From: Leucogyrophana mollusca
Taxonomy: Eukaryota; Basidiomycota; Agaricomycetes; Boletales
Direction: 5' to 3'
DNA: 23,210 nucleotides
Assembly (NCBI GenBank): GCA_021014945.1
Contig: MU266554.1
Location: 2,783-25,992 of the forward strand
Positions 1 through 9,275 of this stretch are shown piece by piece. Made by a program: the position numbers and the translations under genes. Numbering within the stretch: the stretch's first letter is position 1; each line of letters starts with the position of its first letter. The notes beneath the pieces were generated by a model, which had not been told where the DNA came from, made no database searches, and worked only from the letters and a program-made list of their open reading frames with translations.

Positions 1-240
1 ACGACATTTGGTATGTGACCGGTCGAATCACCAATCACCGTTGACCGTCCTACACCTCTGTATATATGCTTCTGTTTTTCGAAGATATTGGGTGTAACCA
101 GTTGAGTGAATATGACGGCGCAACCGAGGTATCACCAATCACCAATCACCATTGACTATTGACTGTCCTACACCTCTGTATATATGCTTCTCTTTTTCGA
201 CGACATTTGGTGTATCACCAGTTGAGTGAATATGACGACG
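1..240. repeat. Tandem duplication, period about 118 bp
   Basis: Two adjacent diverged copies of one unit are visible. The words TACACCTCTGTATATATGCT and CAGTTGAGTGAATATGACG recur about 118 bp apart (the first at 51 and 169). The window's first bases (ACGACATTTGGT) match a segment near 201, so the array probably continues to the left. No open frame follows the period, so it is read as non-coding. Confidence 0.75.
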
Positions 241-378
241 GGTGATTCGAGTGATGGCCTTCAGCTGTTTCACTTCCTGTAGAGTGTACACAGTTGGTTA
301 TATTTGAAGCCCTCAGAACTAGACACTGATCCAAGGATGCCATCTCATCCTTTTGCATACAATTCATGTTGACAGAGT

Positions 379-914
379 CATGGTCAAAGGACCAACAGAG
401 ATCTTCTATGAAGCTCTGCCCGATGGTTTTTGTCGAGCGGTCATCAAATTCATGTTGAAAGAGTCATGGTCAAAGGTGAGACTGGAAGTCTATGTCGAAA
501 GAGTCGTGGTCAAAGGTGAGACTGGAAGTTCATGTCCAAAGAATCGTGGTCAAAGGTGTCACCGGAAGAAAATCAAAGAACATTGTCCTCCTGCAACTTT
601 CGACTGTTAACCAGCACCTTCTGAACCTAATAGACGACCTGTATCGTGGTCAAAGGACTAACAGAGATCTTCTATGAAGCTCTGTCCGATGGTTTTTGTT
701 GAGCGGTCATCAAATTCATGTTGAAAGAGTCGTGGTCAAAGGTGAGACTGGAAGTCAAATTCATGTTGAAAGAGTTGTGGTCAAAGGTGAGACTGGAAGT
801 TCATGTCGAAAGAGTCGTGGTCAAAGGTGTCACCGGAAGAAAATCAAAGAACGTTGTCTTCCTGCAACCTTCGACTGTTAACCAGCATCTTCTGAACTTA
901 ATAGACGACCTGTA
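379..914. repeat. Tandem duplication (about 267 bp) with nested 36-45 bp repeats
   Basis: Two copies of a unit of about 267 bp lie head to tail: TGGTCAAAGG AC(C/T)AACAGAG occurs at 381 and 648, and the right ends share CTTAATAGACGACCTGTA-like sequence. Within each copy a shorter module, containing GAAAGAGTCGTGGTCAAAGG followed by TGAGACTGGAAGT, is repeated two or three times. Several short frames run through it, but they shift between modules and resemble no protein I know, so coding is not claimed. It ends near 914 with CTGTAAGT, which could be a splice donor of an old exon, but no partner exon is evident. Confidence 0.7.
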
Positions 915-1585
915 AGTACCTGTCCAAGTGCTCATTGATTGTTATGGTTAGAACTCCTCCCGCTTCACTTGTAAACCGTCCTCCCAATCATCATGGCATG
1001 CTGGGAACCGTGCTCTACGCTGTCGAGGGAAGGGATTATGGCGGTGTTAGTTACCACCAACGAACAGGTTAACTGTATACACTACTTCAAAAAACTTCCA
1101 CTTTGTTGGCTCTCCTCTGCATGCTCCAACAGTCGTCGTCATCTTAGCCCCAGCGTGTGTTGAGGAAGTGGGATGTCAATTTACATCTCAAAACCGTGAG
1201 TATCGTTTTCAACAACGTGTCCCCTCCCTCCTTGTTGTACACTCATACGTAGGATTAGGATTAGGTATATAGGAAGGTCCTCAGCACAAGATTAATGCAC
1301 AGAGAAGAGCTGTGGTAGTGAATTAAGAGATGATTATAATTTGTTGCGCAGGCACGCCTGGTGGATAGCGGTGTCGTAGCGAAAATGTCGCCTGTTTTCC
1401 AGCCTGCGTGGTGCGATATGTCAACAAAACCTCCCGTGAGTTCACTTAACGATGGCTTGGCGTGACATGACCAACTGTTATAGTGTTAGTGGCCACAGTA
1501 CCTTGTCAGGACTTGAGGGGGATTGTAGGCAACACTCTTATCATGGATTACGGTCGCTACCGCCTCTGACCCAACCTGTCGTTTT
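915..1585. other. Spacer, no gene seen
   Basis: I see no convincing coding region, RNA gene or mobile element here. The short GGATTAGGATTAGG at about 1253 is a two-unit simple repeat, not a telomeric array. Confidence 0.5.
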
Positions 1586-1589
1586 CAGT

Positions 1590-2010
1590 TCGCATTGTTA
1601 AGAACATGCCATACTGCTGCAGCGTTTCGAAGCGAAGAGAGAGCTTGCCATGCTGTCGTCTGACCGTACGATGGGTGGATCGCAAGTGCGACTGATGTGG
1701 GGCGGGTGTGTCAGGACGGAGAGTGGGTGGGGGGTGGTGCCGCACATCGGTTCAAATCGAGGTGCGGGGGTGGTGGGGGCATAAAGCCATCTACGTGTCG
1801 GTCGTTGAAACGACACGCTGGCTGTTGGTAAAACCGCGGATTCCACACTGCACTGTGTGGCGGTACTTGTCCTTGATTCTGGCTTTCGTGCGACTAATGT
1901 CACCGCGAGCCAATGCCGAAGCGTTGAGGCTGAACGAAAGACCACGAGAAGGAGAGTACCTGCTACGATTTACGGGGGTCCGCGCACATCGTGCGGACTC
2001 GATGCGCGCA
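1590..2010 (-). repeat. 3' flank of copy A, homologous to 10980-11253, with two palindromes
   Basis: From about 1590 (GTTAAGAACATGC) this matches the 3' flank of copy B from about 10980 (GTTAAGGACATGC). Shared blocks include GAGAGAGCT, GGATCGCAAG-like sequence, and AGGACGGAGAGTG around a palindrome. Palindromes lie at 1741-1766 (arms CGCACATCG / CGAGGTGCG) and 1982-2009 (GCGCACATCG / CGATGCGCGC), and both have counterparts at matching positions in B (11106-11131 and 11225-11253). This marks the far edge of the A/B duplicated unit. No terminal inverted repeat or target-site duplication is obvious. Confidence 0.65.
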
Positions 2011-2502
2011 GACAAGTACTGGTCTCAGCGGAGTAACGGGCAAGATAACAACCAAATACAAGATGAGGATACAATTGTTGATGGGTCCCTTGCAACACTA
2101 CCGTTCGCCGAAACACCCACTATCGCGTTTGCTCAACGTTTATCAATAACGCCTGTTGGTTTTTCTATAGTGCTGTTTGATGCTGGCTTTCATCTGAACC
2201 AGTTTTTAAATTTCTATCTTCGATATTGGATGTGGGGGGTGGTATATGTTTTCGGTGGAAAGACCAGGTTTCCCACGGATCACTGCTTGAAACACCATAA
2301 AAATGTGAATATCTCTTCAGCAATGTATACTGTTCACTCGCTGCTTTATGGCCGCATGTATGCAATATTAATCGATGTCCCTAGTACAAAAAATTGAGCA
2401 AAGGTAGCTGTTGTAGGGGACGAGAGGCAATTTCGGTTTCTAGCGTTTCAAGTACCCGTCGATAAATTGTACAATGGCTCGCAACGCAACCTGACGACCG
2501 CT
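2011..2502. other. 3' spacer of copy A, more AT-rich than its counterpart
   Basis: About 490 bp lie between the 3' flank block and the stop codon of copy A, against about 150 bp in copy B. The sequence from about 2040 to 2400 is more AT-rich than its surroundings and has no clear match in B, so an insertion here (or a deletion in B) is likely. Part of it would be 3' UTR. No gene is seen. Confidence 0.45.
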
Positions 2503-5500
2503 TCAAACGTCCATCTCCATCTGATCAACGACATCGGCATCAGCCTCAGGGGTAGGGCTGCGAGAGTGGCGGGTGGAGTCCTTTAGTCGTTTGACTCTCG
2601 GGGACGCGCCGGTGGCTGTGGAGCGGATGTGAGTGACGGAGAGGACGCAAGGGAAAACGAAAACACTGACGACTCTGAACAGCGGGGCGGGAGCGCTTTC
2701 TTGGGTCAAACCTCGAGGCGATGGAACGGGGAGGGGTCGACGCGGCGCCGGACGGTGCGGCGGAGGGAGTGGCGACGTCTTCGGCTGTATCCCGTTATGT
2801 AGTAGTTAGAGCGTGCGCATATCGTTCGAGAACGATGTGCGGACTTACCGTCGCTATCGATTGGGTCGGCGGTGAGTTCGCCGTCTGAGGATAATCATAT
2901 GTTAGTGGAACGACAGTTACAGCGCGATAAGTCGCGAGGTGCGCATATCGTGCGAGATCGATGTGCGGCCACTCACCAACGAGGGGGGCGTCTGCGGGAA
3001 GAGGGCGAGCTGTGAGAGGGGTGTGAGAAGGCATGTAGCGATGTTCGCACGATTGCGCGAGGGACCCACCAGTTGCGGGCGCAGGTGAGGGTAGGTTAGA
3101 TGGCACCGATGACAGCGGAGACGCTAGGGGAGTGGCGATATCTGCGCGAGCGCGAAAACACACACAAAACGTCAGTGACGGTGCGCATATCGTGCTAGCA
3201 CGATGTGCGGCTGCGTACTCGTGTCTGAAGGGGCCTGCGAGCCGACCGTTTTCCCGGAGGGTTCTTCGTCGGGCGTGGCGGGGGTGGGGCCCGTTTTACG
3301 CCGGGGCTTGGGCCGAGGCTTGGACGCGGGCGCAGGCTCGGTTGCGGGCTCGGTTGCGGACGCGGGCTCGGGATGAGGCTGGGGCTGGGGCTGGGGCTGG
3401 GGCTGGGGCTGGGACTGGGGCTGGGGCTTGCGCTGGGCCTTGGCCTTGGCCTTGGGCTTGCCCCTGGGCTCGGACTGTTCGTCCTCCATCGCCTCCACCG
3501 CCCTCTGTTTGCCTTTCCCGTGCGGGTCCGAGGCCCCCGTCGCGGTGGCAGCACCCTTGCCCTTCGGCCGAGACGCCTGCTTCCCCTTGGCTTTGCCTTT
3601 GGCTTTGCCTTTGGCTTTGCCTTTGCCTTTGCCTTTGCCTTTGCGGGGCGGCGAGATTGACTCGTCGTCGTCGTCGTCTGCGCCGGACTCTGACGCGTCG
3701 GACTCCTCGTCGTCCGTTTCCGCGGGAACATCCCCGTCGACGGTCTGGGCAGGGTCATCAGCGTCGCGCAGGACGCGAAGGGTGAGAGGGGCTTACCATC
3801 GTGCTGGAGTGCACCTGCATCTCCGCTCGCTTGAAGCTGGTGGAGTGCCAGGTGCTCAGGGGGTCGAACTCCACCTCTCCTTCGCTGTTCTCTCGGAAGA
3901 AGCGCTTGCGCTCCGCGTTCATCTCCAAGACCTAGGCGGGGCGTCGAGCGACGCGGTGAGCGAGGGAAAAGCGAAGCGACTGTGCTTACCTCGATGAGTC
4001 GCGAGACCACGTCGTACACCTCCGACGCGACGATGCCGGCCGTGCTCCCAACGAGGGCCAGCGGGGACTTCTCGACCATGTTGACGATCGCTTGTATCGC
4101 CTGCTGCTGGGACTCGTACTCGGCGTGATGCTGGAGGCGACGACGAAGGTCACGCGGCAAGTCCGACGAGGTGGCTTGCCACTTCGCCATGGGCAAGGGC
4201 GGCGTCGGCGTCTTCACGTTGTCCCACCAGACAAACCGCTCCTCCACCTCCATCTCGCCGCCGGCGCTCTCCACGGTGTCTTCAGGGTCCCCGGCGACGA
4301 TGGCGGCGTAAATGTTGTCGCGGAGCTCGGCGACCTTCACGTTCATCAGCCGATGCCGATACTCCTTGACGATGTCGATCTCGTGGATCACGGCCTGGAC
4401 CATCGGCTTCGCGTCCCGCGCGAAGCTTTTCAGGCTTGAGGGGCGGACCTTCCAGAGCGACACCTTCACCTCCTTGAAGCCCTTCAGGTCGGACGGCGCT
4501 CTCCTCAGGCCGGGCGGCGCTCTCCTGGAGGACGAAGGGGTGACGTCGTTCTTCATGGCCTCCACGAGGGCGTCGACCTCGTCGCCGAAAACGGCGTCCC
4601 CCTTGGCGACCGCGTCGAGTGCCTGCTTCTTCAGGGGGCGTTCGTAGGTCCCATGATCGAGGAGCTGCAGGTGGAGCATTTGCAGGCCCACCTCCCTGTC
4701 GTTCCACAGAACGCGGTAGACCTGTTGTGACCGGTGAGTGGCTGACAACTAGCGTGGGGAGGGGCGGCCTCTTGGACTTACGTTTTTGGCGGCGGCTGCG
4801 ACGTCGTTGAGGTGGGGATTGCTGAAGATGTGTTTGAACATCGTTTCGGTGTAGTCCGCCATCAACTGGTCGCACACCAGGCCTCGCGCGTAGTCGACCA
4901 GGGGGTCGAACCATCTGGACACCTGTAATGGGGGGGCGTTAGCACGTCTGCGCGCGGATCGACTTGAATCGGTATGCGCGAAATCGCACTCGCGTGAGTG
5001 ACCGAGCGCACATCGTGTCGACGCGATATGCGTGACGCCACACGATGGTCGTCTCTGCGCGTATCGATCTCGCACGATGTGCGCGTATCCACCTCGCACG
5101 ATGTGCGCGTGACGCGCAAAGCGAAGCGTTAAACTCACCTCGGCCAAAGGCACTGCGTACTCTTCCAATATTTCGGCGGCCTTCCGGAACGACGAGCGAG
5201 TCAGCAACGGCGTTAAGGGTTGCATGGGACCGTCCCTGCATGTCGCGATGTGGAGGCGGGCGATGATCCGACTGTACTCCATGTAGCGCGGGCCTTCGGG
5301 GTCACAGAGGTGCATCGACCAAGCATCGAGAAGGAGTCTCTTCACGGCGACGTAATACTTCCCGAGAGCCTTCACGCTTTCGCCCCGCTCCGTGCCCATG
5401 TAATGCATCTGGTCGACTTCTTCCTCGAAGATCTCGTCGATTTCTCTCAGGAGCGGTTTGAAGACGTCCATGGTCCCCTTCCTCGCCGACATCATCTGCC

Positions 5501-7037
5501 GTCCCAAGTCGGCGATCCTCCCCCGGGGTGCCACGATTCCAGGGCGGGCGGCGTAGCGGTCGGCCTCCTTGACCAGCGCCGCTACTTCCGAGTGAGACGG
5601 GAACTCGTCCGGCGAGGTGAGGAGTCCCATGAAGTCGAAGTGGTCCTGGACCCACATGGAAAGCATCTGGCGGCGCCCGGTGGCGTTCGTCAGTCGGTCA
5701 TCGCGATGTCAATGAAGCCCACTCACCCCGACGATCGTCTTGACGTGCTTCTCCATCCAGCTCAGAGACATTTCCGGCATCTGTCGGAAGTGAGACCCCA
5801 TGCTGAGAAGACACATCAGCATCACCACCGTCATCCTCGACCCGAACACGCGCGACATCTTGGAGTTCAGGCCCTTGGAGTCCGATATCATGGGGGTGTA
5901 GGCCGTCTCGAAAGCCTCCTCCGACGTCTCCTTCGCCGCGATCAGCTGTCGCACGTTCCTCACCATCCGGTCCTCGTCGTTCTCGGCGTACTCGTACAGC
6001 TGCTTGTTTTCGCTGAGCCGCAGCGCAGCATCGTTGCCCTCTTCGCAGAGGACCTCTGTCGGCAAGTCAGCGTCGCGTCACTTCGGGAGAATGGCGATCG
6101 CAGGCGTCGCGCGCGCATCGAGTCGACACGATGTGCGGGAGCGATGGCGAGTATCGCGCCTGACCGTCCCCCCTCCGCGCATCGTTCTCGATCGATATGC
6201 GCGCGCGGGACACAGCCCTCTGACGTGTGTCCGTGTTGTCCACGCGCTAAGGTGCGCACACCGTCCTCGATCGATATGCGCTGACAGACCACTCACCTTC
6301 ACTGTACACGATCACGCCCCACATCCCGAAATCCTCGAGCTGCCCATTCACCTTGCCCAACTCGTCGGTGGTCGCGTTCACCTCGGCTTGCGTCGTCGCC
6401 GTCGCCTTCGAGTTGTAAAGCATGTCCAACGAGGTGGAGAGCCTCTTCTGCTCCTCCTCCAGCTTCTGATGGATCTTCTTCAGGGCGTACACTCGGTGCT
6501 GTCCCGACGCCGCCTTCGCGATCTGGTTCTGCCCTACCTCTAACGTCGGCAGATTCTCCCCCACCTGCTCATCCTTCGGCAGCGTGACCGTGAGCGACGA
6601 CGTCGGCAACACGATGGGGATCATCGTGTCCCGCGAGTACCGTCGGATCCCGTGAGCTTTCATCGACGCGATCAGCTTCGCGCCTTCCGCCTCCTTCAGC
6701 TGTCGGTCGTTCCACGTCTGGAACACGAGGCGTCCGTCCTCGTCCGTTGCCAAAACGTCCATCCGCGCGTACCCCAGGAAAGCGTCCCTGATAATCTTGT
6801 CGAGCTGGGTCGTCCGCTCGCTGACCACTTCTTTCGGCTTGATTGGCGCCACCACCCGCCGATTCAACACGAACTCCTGTGATCCCCGTCGTCGCGTTCG
6901 ATGAGTATCCATCGATGCGCGGTGAATGCGTTACTCACCTCCTCGCTCTCGGCTTCCTTTGCCTGTTTTTTTCTGCGCCCGGACCCAGACGCTACCGCGT
7001 TGGTCGCGTTGCCGGCGTTGTTCTTCTTAGGTGCCAT
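2503..7037 (-). CDS. ParB-like-domain family protein, copy A (12 exons, 1165 aa predicted)
   Basis: Proposed exons: 7037-6939, 6876-6297, 6055-5727, 5666-5139, 4922-4782, 4721-3990, 3931-3797, 3744-3219, 3141-2977, 2884-2849, 2784-2671, 2615-2503. All junctions are GT-AG and the spliced frame is open to TGA. The start matches MAPKKN in copy B. Residues 1-33 are basic (GRRKK). Residues 70-170 resemble a ParB/sulfiredoxin or DGQHR fold: KLIASMKAHGIRR, MIPIVLP, then AASGQHRVYALKK with SGQHR at 157-161, followed by a likely coiled coil. Residues 227-803 hold family blocks such as ENKQLYEYAEN, MLSMWVQ, SRWFDPLVDYAR, WWDNVK and MVEKSPLAL. Residues 849-1023 are acidic, then KGKGKAK and PQPQ low complexity. 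The tail QSPTGASPRVKRLKD looks like a nuclear signal. DNA or chromatin binding is inference; the family is not recognised. Exon 9 could hide another intron. Confidence 0.85.
2785..2848 (-). repeat. Intron 10 of copy A with palindrome 2815-2842
   Basis: This 64-nt intron (donor GTAAGT, acceptor ACAG) is largely one imperfect palindrome, with arms GCGCATATCG and CGATGTGCGG around TTCGAGAA. The equivalent intron of copy B (11857-11908) carries one at the same place (11875-11902). Confidence 0.75.
2885..2976 (-). repeat. Intron 9 of copy A with palindrome 2941-2968
   Basis: A 92-nt intron (donor GTGAGT, acceptor CTCAG). The palindrome has arms GCGCATATCG and CGATGTGCGG around TGCGAGAT and sits close to the donor. 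Copy B has its counterpart at 12074-12101 in an intron enlarged by a microsatellite. Confidence 0.75.
3142..3218 (-). repeat. Intron 8 of copy A with palindrome 3183-3210
   Basis: A 77-nt intron with donor GTACGC and acceptor CGCAG. Arms GCGCATATCG and CGATGTGCGG flank TGCTAGCA, itself a perfect palindrome. Copy B has its counterpart at 12237-12264, in an intron using the same GTACGC donor. Confidence 0.75.
3374..3428. repeat. GGGGCT hexanucleotide tract coding Pro-Gln repeats
   Basis: About eight near-perfect GGGGCT units lie inside exon 8 of copy A and translate on the minus strand as alternating Pro-Gln. Copy B has a much less regular PKPKPKP/QSQAQ region here, and copy C lacks it. This is consistent with slippage in the variable linker. 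Confidence 0.8.
3585..3645. repeat. TTTGCC/TTTGGC hexanucleotide tract coding Lys-Gly/Lys-Ala repeats
   Basis: A second hexanucleotide tract in exon 8 of copy A. On the minus strand it encodes alternating KGKGKGK and KAKGKAK, directly after the acidic DDDDDES stretch. Copy B keeps only a short KGKGKGK. Confidence 0.8.
4923..5138 (-). repeat. Intron 4 of copy A with four palindromes
   Basis: A 216-nt intron (donor GTGAGT, acceptor TACAG) separates the exon ending VPLAE from the exon starting VSRWFDPL. Palindromes lie at 4951-4980, 5006-5033, 5056-5085 and 5080-5109. The last two form a tandem pair offset by exactly 24 bp and share an arm. Introns of this family without palindromes are only 48-85 nt, so the extra length is mostly palindromes and the sequence between them. 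Confidence 0.8.
6056..6296 (-). repeat. Intron 2 of copy A with three palindromes
   Basis: A 241-nt intron (donor GTGAGT, acceptor GACAG, with a CGCTGACTTG branch-site-like sequence just upstream that is shared by all three copies). Palindromes lie at 6111-6138 (GCGCGCATCG / CGATGTGCGG), 6176-6204 (CGCGCATCG / CGATATGCGCG) and 6252-6281 (TGCGCACACCG / CGATATGCGC). The same intron of copies B and C also holds exactly three. Confidence 0.85.
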
Positions 7038-7266
7038 CGTCTTTGCTGTGATTCTTGATTGTGGGTGCTAGTGAAGGAGGAGTTTTAGATCGTTCCGCGC
7101 GTGCTTCCGAGTCCTTCAGGTATTTTACTTATGTTATTGATCGCTCGTACATAATCGATACATCTTAACCCGCAACCCTTGCACGCACCCGGCCTCGTGT
7201 TGATCCGAGCAGCATCGTGCCCGTGGCGGTGTAGCTCCTCCTTTAGGAAACCGCTCCCCGCCGATC
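7038..7266 (-). promoter_or_regulatory. Upstream region of copy A, conserved with copy B
   Basis: The 5' region of copy A matches the sequence upstream of copy B (16055-16280) over most of its length, with shared words such as GATCGTTCCGCGCGTGCTTCC, CACTCGTACATAATCGATA-like sequence and GTGGCGGTGTA. It presumably holds the promoter and 5' UTR. No clear TATA box is visible. Promoter function is inferred from position. Confidence 0.5.
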
Positions 7267-7386
7267 GAATCGGAACGATGTGCGCGCAGCGTGTCAGAAC
7301 GATTCGCGCGTAACGTGTCAGAACGATTCGCGCGTAACGTGTTGCAGCGATGTGCGCGTAACGTGTCAGCACCAACCGTGCCCGTA
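7267..7386. promoter_or_regulatory. Five-unit 24-bp tandem array upstream of copy A
   Basis: Units start at 7267, 7291, 7315, 7339 and 7363. The two central units are identical, beginning GTGTCAGAACGATTCGCGCG and ending TAAC. Units 1 and 4 carry the palindrome half-site CGATGTGCGCG. The period of 24 equals that of the overlapping palindrome pair in intron 4. It lies about 230-350 bp upstream of the ATG, and copies B and C have similar arrays. Regulatory function is inferred. Confidence 0.75.
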
Positions 7387-7890
7387 GTAGGTTAGCAGAG
7401 CGTCTTCGCGAACTTAGTACCCGTGGGCACCACGGGATTGTATCTGAGAGTCAATAGTTAACCGAGATAGTGTCTGAATGTCAATATTATAGCACACTTA
7501 ACATATTGTATTCGTTGTTCGATCCATGGCGATGGCAGCACCATTATAATATCCACATACAATTGATTCACAAACAGCCTCCACGTCGGTCTTGACATCC
7601 TTCGTAACGGGATCTTCGTGGTATCTCTCACCATGACCGATTATTACACTGGCAACGGCCCCAATATTTCCTTTGTGATGTGCTGTCCTTGGGAGCATGG
7701 GGTCACCGATATGTGCTGTGGGTGTGCAGGATCATGGTATTTCGTCAGGAATGCACAAATATGCTGGATATTTATTTGCCAACGTCATGTCACACAAGGG
7801 ATCAAGTCAGTAAATTCGAATAGGCGTCCATTCTTACAATGTAATGCCGTAGAGCAGTGGTCGATGTCTGTGGCGATATCGCACCACAAC
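7387..7890. other. Spacer, possibly inserted in the copy A flank
   Basis: No gene is recognised. In copy B the dispersed repeat starting near 16405 follows almost directly after the 24-bp array, whereas here about 500 bp separate the two. This implies an insertion here or a deletion in B. Short open frames occur but resemble nothing known. Confidence 0.4.
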
Positions 7891-7894
7891 AAGC

Positions 7895-8185
7895 ATGTGG
7901 GTACCTTCGCTAACTCCTGTCTGAGGAGGCCCATCAGTGCCCACCCTAACTCTGTTTCTAGACATACGCCCCACCAGACGGTCGTTTGCAAAGCGCTCGT
8001 AGCATAAGCGCCATCTCACTCGGCGTCTGTACTCACTGTCGCGCTTCGTTGCACAAGAAACCCTTCCCACAAAGGCCAGGACTGGCCATCTTTTCGCTCG
8101 ATGTGGTTCACCAGTTGCCCACCGGCCCCGCAGTTTCACAACGACTCCTACCACTTATCAAGTGCCCCCACCCCAGTCGTGAGCG
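7895..8185 (+). repeat. Dispersed repeat, instance 1
   Basis: Diverged match to 16405-16670 in the same orientation: CTGTCTGAGGAGGCCCATCA against CTGCCTGAAGCGGCCCACCA, then TCTAGACATACGCCCCAC against TCTGGACATATGCCCCAC. Its right end (8128-8180) matches 17437-17490 in inverse orientation through CACTTGATAAGTGGTAGGAG. No function is assigned. It may be the outer part of the duplicated unit or an old transposon fragment. Confidence 0.55.
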
Positions 8186-8660
8186 CGTTTGATGCCTAGA
8201 TCAACTCTTTAGTGCCAGAGTAATACGCAAGAGTATACAAGGTCGATTCCCTAATTTGCTCATGAGGGGACACCCACATTATTTTGATATTGAAGACGTC
8301 AAACCTTTGATGACCTCGACCCCAGTTGTTTGATGGCCTCAACACCTGCCTCTTGTCATACTGTACAGGTCATGAAATCATCACATCCTCCCGCCGGCAA
8401 GATCCACAGAAAGTGAAACTTACTCCGACATGCACATATTTGCGCACTGATAAATGAAGAAACGAGTAAACGTTCACCATGTTTATACTTTCGAAGTCTT
8501 CGAGCATTTGTTGAGCTCAGGACTTGTTTCCGGTGGAATCTGGAATACCTAGTCAACGTCAACAGCACGCGCACAAGTCAAGTCTCTTGTTAGACAGGCC
8601 AGGAGATGATTTCTCAGTATCAACATGCAATGAATTATTATGTGTCTGGCAAGGATGACC
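8186..8660. other. Spacer, no gene seen
   Basis: Moderate-GC sequence with no supported gene or RNA. The words AGTAAACGTTCACCATGTTTATA near 8465-8490 resemble AGTAAACATTCATTATGTTTATA at about 8957, suggesting that more decayed repeat copies lie here. Confidence 0.4.
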
Positions 8661-8667
8661 CTCAAGC

Positions 8668-8745
8668 ACCCATGGTCGGGAAGTCGTCCTCGGATGCGAG
8701 CATTTCCAAAACCCCATATTGTTCTTGCACCCAAAGAGAGAGCAT
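8668..8745 (-). pseudogene. Relic of a fourth family copy (start of exon 4)
   Basis: Reading from 8745, the minus strand gives MLSLWVQEQYGVLEMLASED then DFPTM, which closely matches the first residues of exon 4 in copies A, B and C (copy C: MLSMWVQEQYEWLQLLASPD then EFPT). It is preceded by an intact CAG acceptor at 8748-8746 and, about 56 nt further upstream, a GGG|GTAAGC donor, matching the size of intron 3 in the full genes. Similarity stops after about 26 codons, and no convincing exon 3 sequence remains. This is a truncated, probably non-functional family member lying between A and B in the same orientation. Confidence 0.75.
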
Positions 8746-8900
8746 CTGAAAAGCCCCTCGGTAAACCATGAACGTCTCGGGAATGAACCCACACAGCTTA
8801 CCCCAGTGACGCAAGGAGGCGAAGAGCCAAATAAACCGCTGTATCAGCATGCATACTTCAATTAGACTCTGATGTGTAAGGGATGTCGTGCCCGGCTTGT

Positions 8901-9275
8901 CATGCTAGACAGATACCTCCTTCGCATGACGTCTGATGATGACAATAACAAAAAGGAGTAAACATTCATTATGTTTATAATGTATTATTTCAATCACGTA
9001 TTGCCCCAAATGTCATGAAGTCACGAAATCGCGAAACCCCATGGCTGCCAATTTCATGATGTTTGGAGCGATACGCGGGATCCGAACAAAAATTTTGTAA
9101 ACATGGTGAATGTCAACTCCTTTTGTTATCGTCGTCATCAGACACCACCCGAAGTATCCATTTCAGCACTGGGATAGCCCTCCAGGGTGAACTCCTCAGC
9201 AATGGGGATACCATGTTTGCAACATTTTGTTATCGCCATCATCAGACGTCATCCAAAGGGGTATCTGTCTGGCAT
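8901..9275. repeat. Inverted repeat, arms about 55 nt
   Basis: The left arm 8901-8956 is the diverged reverse complement of 9221-9275. Both contain GTCTGATGATG / CATCATCAGAC and ATACCTCC / GGGGTAT next to CTGTCT. A third, weaker arm in right-arm orientation lies at 9103-9160 (TCCTTTTGTTATCGTCGTCA). No coding frame or transposase is linked to it. Confidence 0.55.

Noticed and set aside
353..915. Protein-coding gene made of HVERVVVKGETGS-like repeats
   Set aside because: The frame changes between modules, stops intervene, and no splice model joins them. The repeats are better described at DNA level.
1250..1270. GGATTAGGATTAGG as a telomere-like repeat
   Set aside because: Only two units are present in the interior of the window; this is chance-level.
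1708..2397. Plus-strand frame of 229 codons overlapping the 3' flank of copy A
   Set aside because: It is not conserved in the homologous flank of copy B, which has indels out of frame, and no domain is recognisable.
3132..6284. Long plus-strand frames opposite copies A and B
   Set aside because: They are antisense to conserved minus-strand exons, cross intron boundaries, and result from high GC with few stops.
4923..6296. CRISPR-like array of short palindromes
   Set aside because: Spacing is irregular, the repeats are not identical, they sit in spliced introns of a eukaryotic gene family, and no cas genes are present.
7085..7375. Minus-strand frame encoding a repetitive RYARIVLTRYA-like peptide
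   Set aside because: The repeat peptide is only the 24-bp array read through (24 bp = 8 codons). It is upstream of copy A, has no counterpart frame in B or C, and needs no protein explanation.
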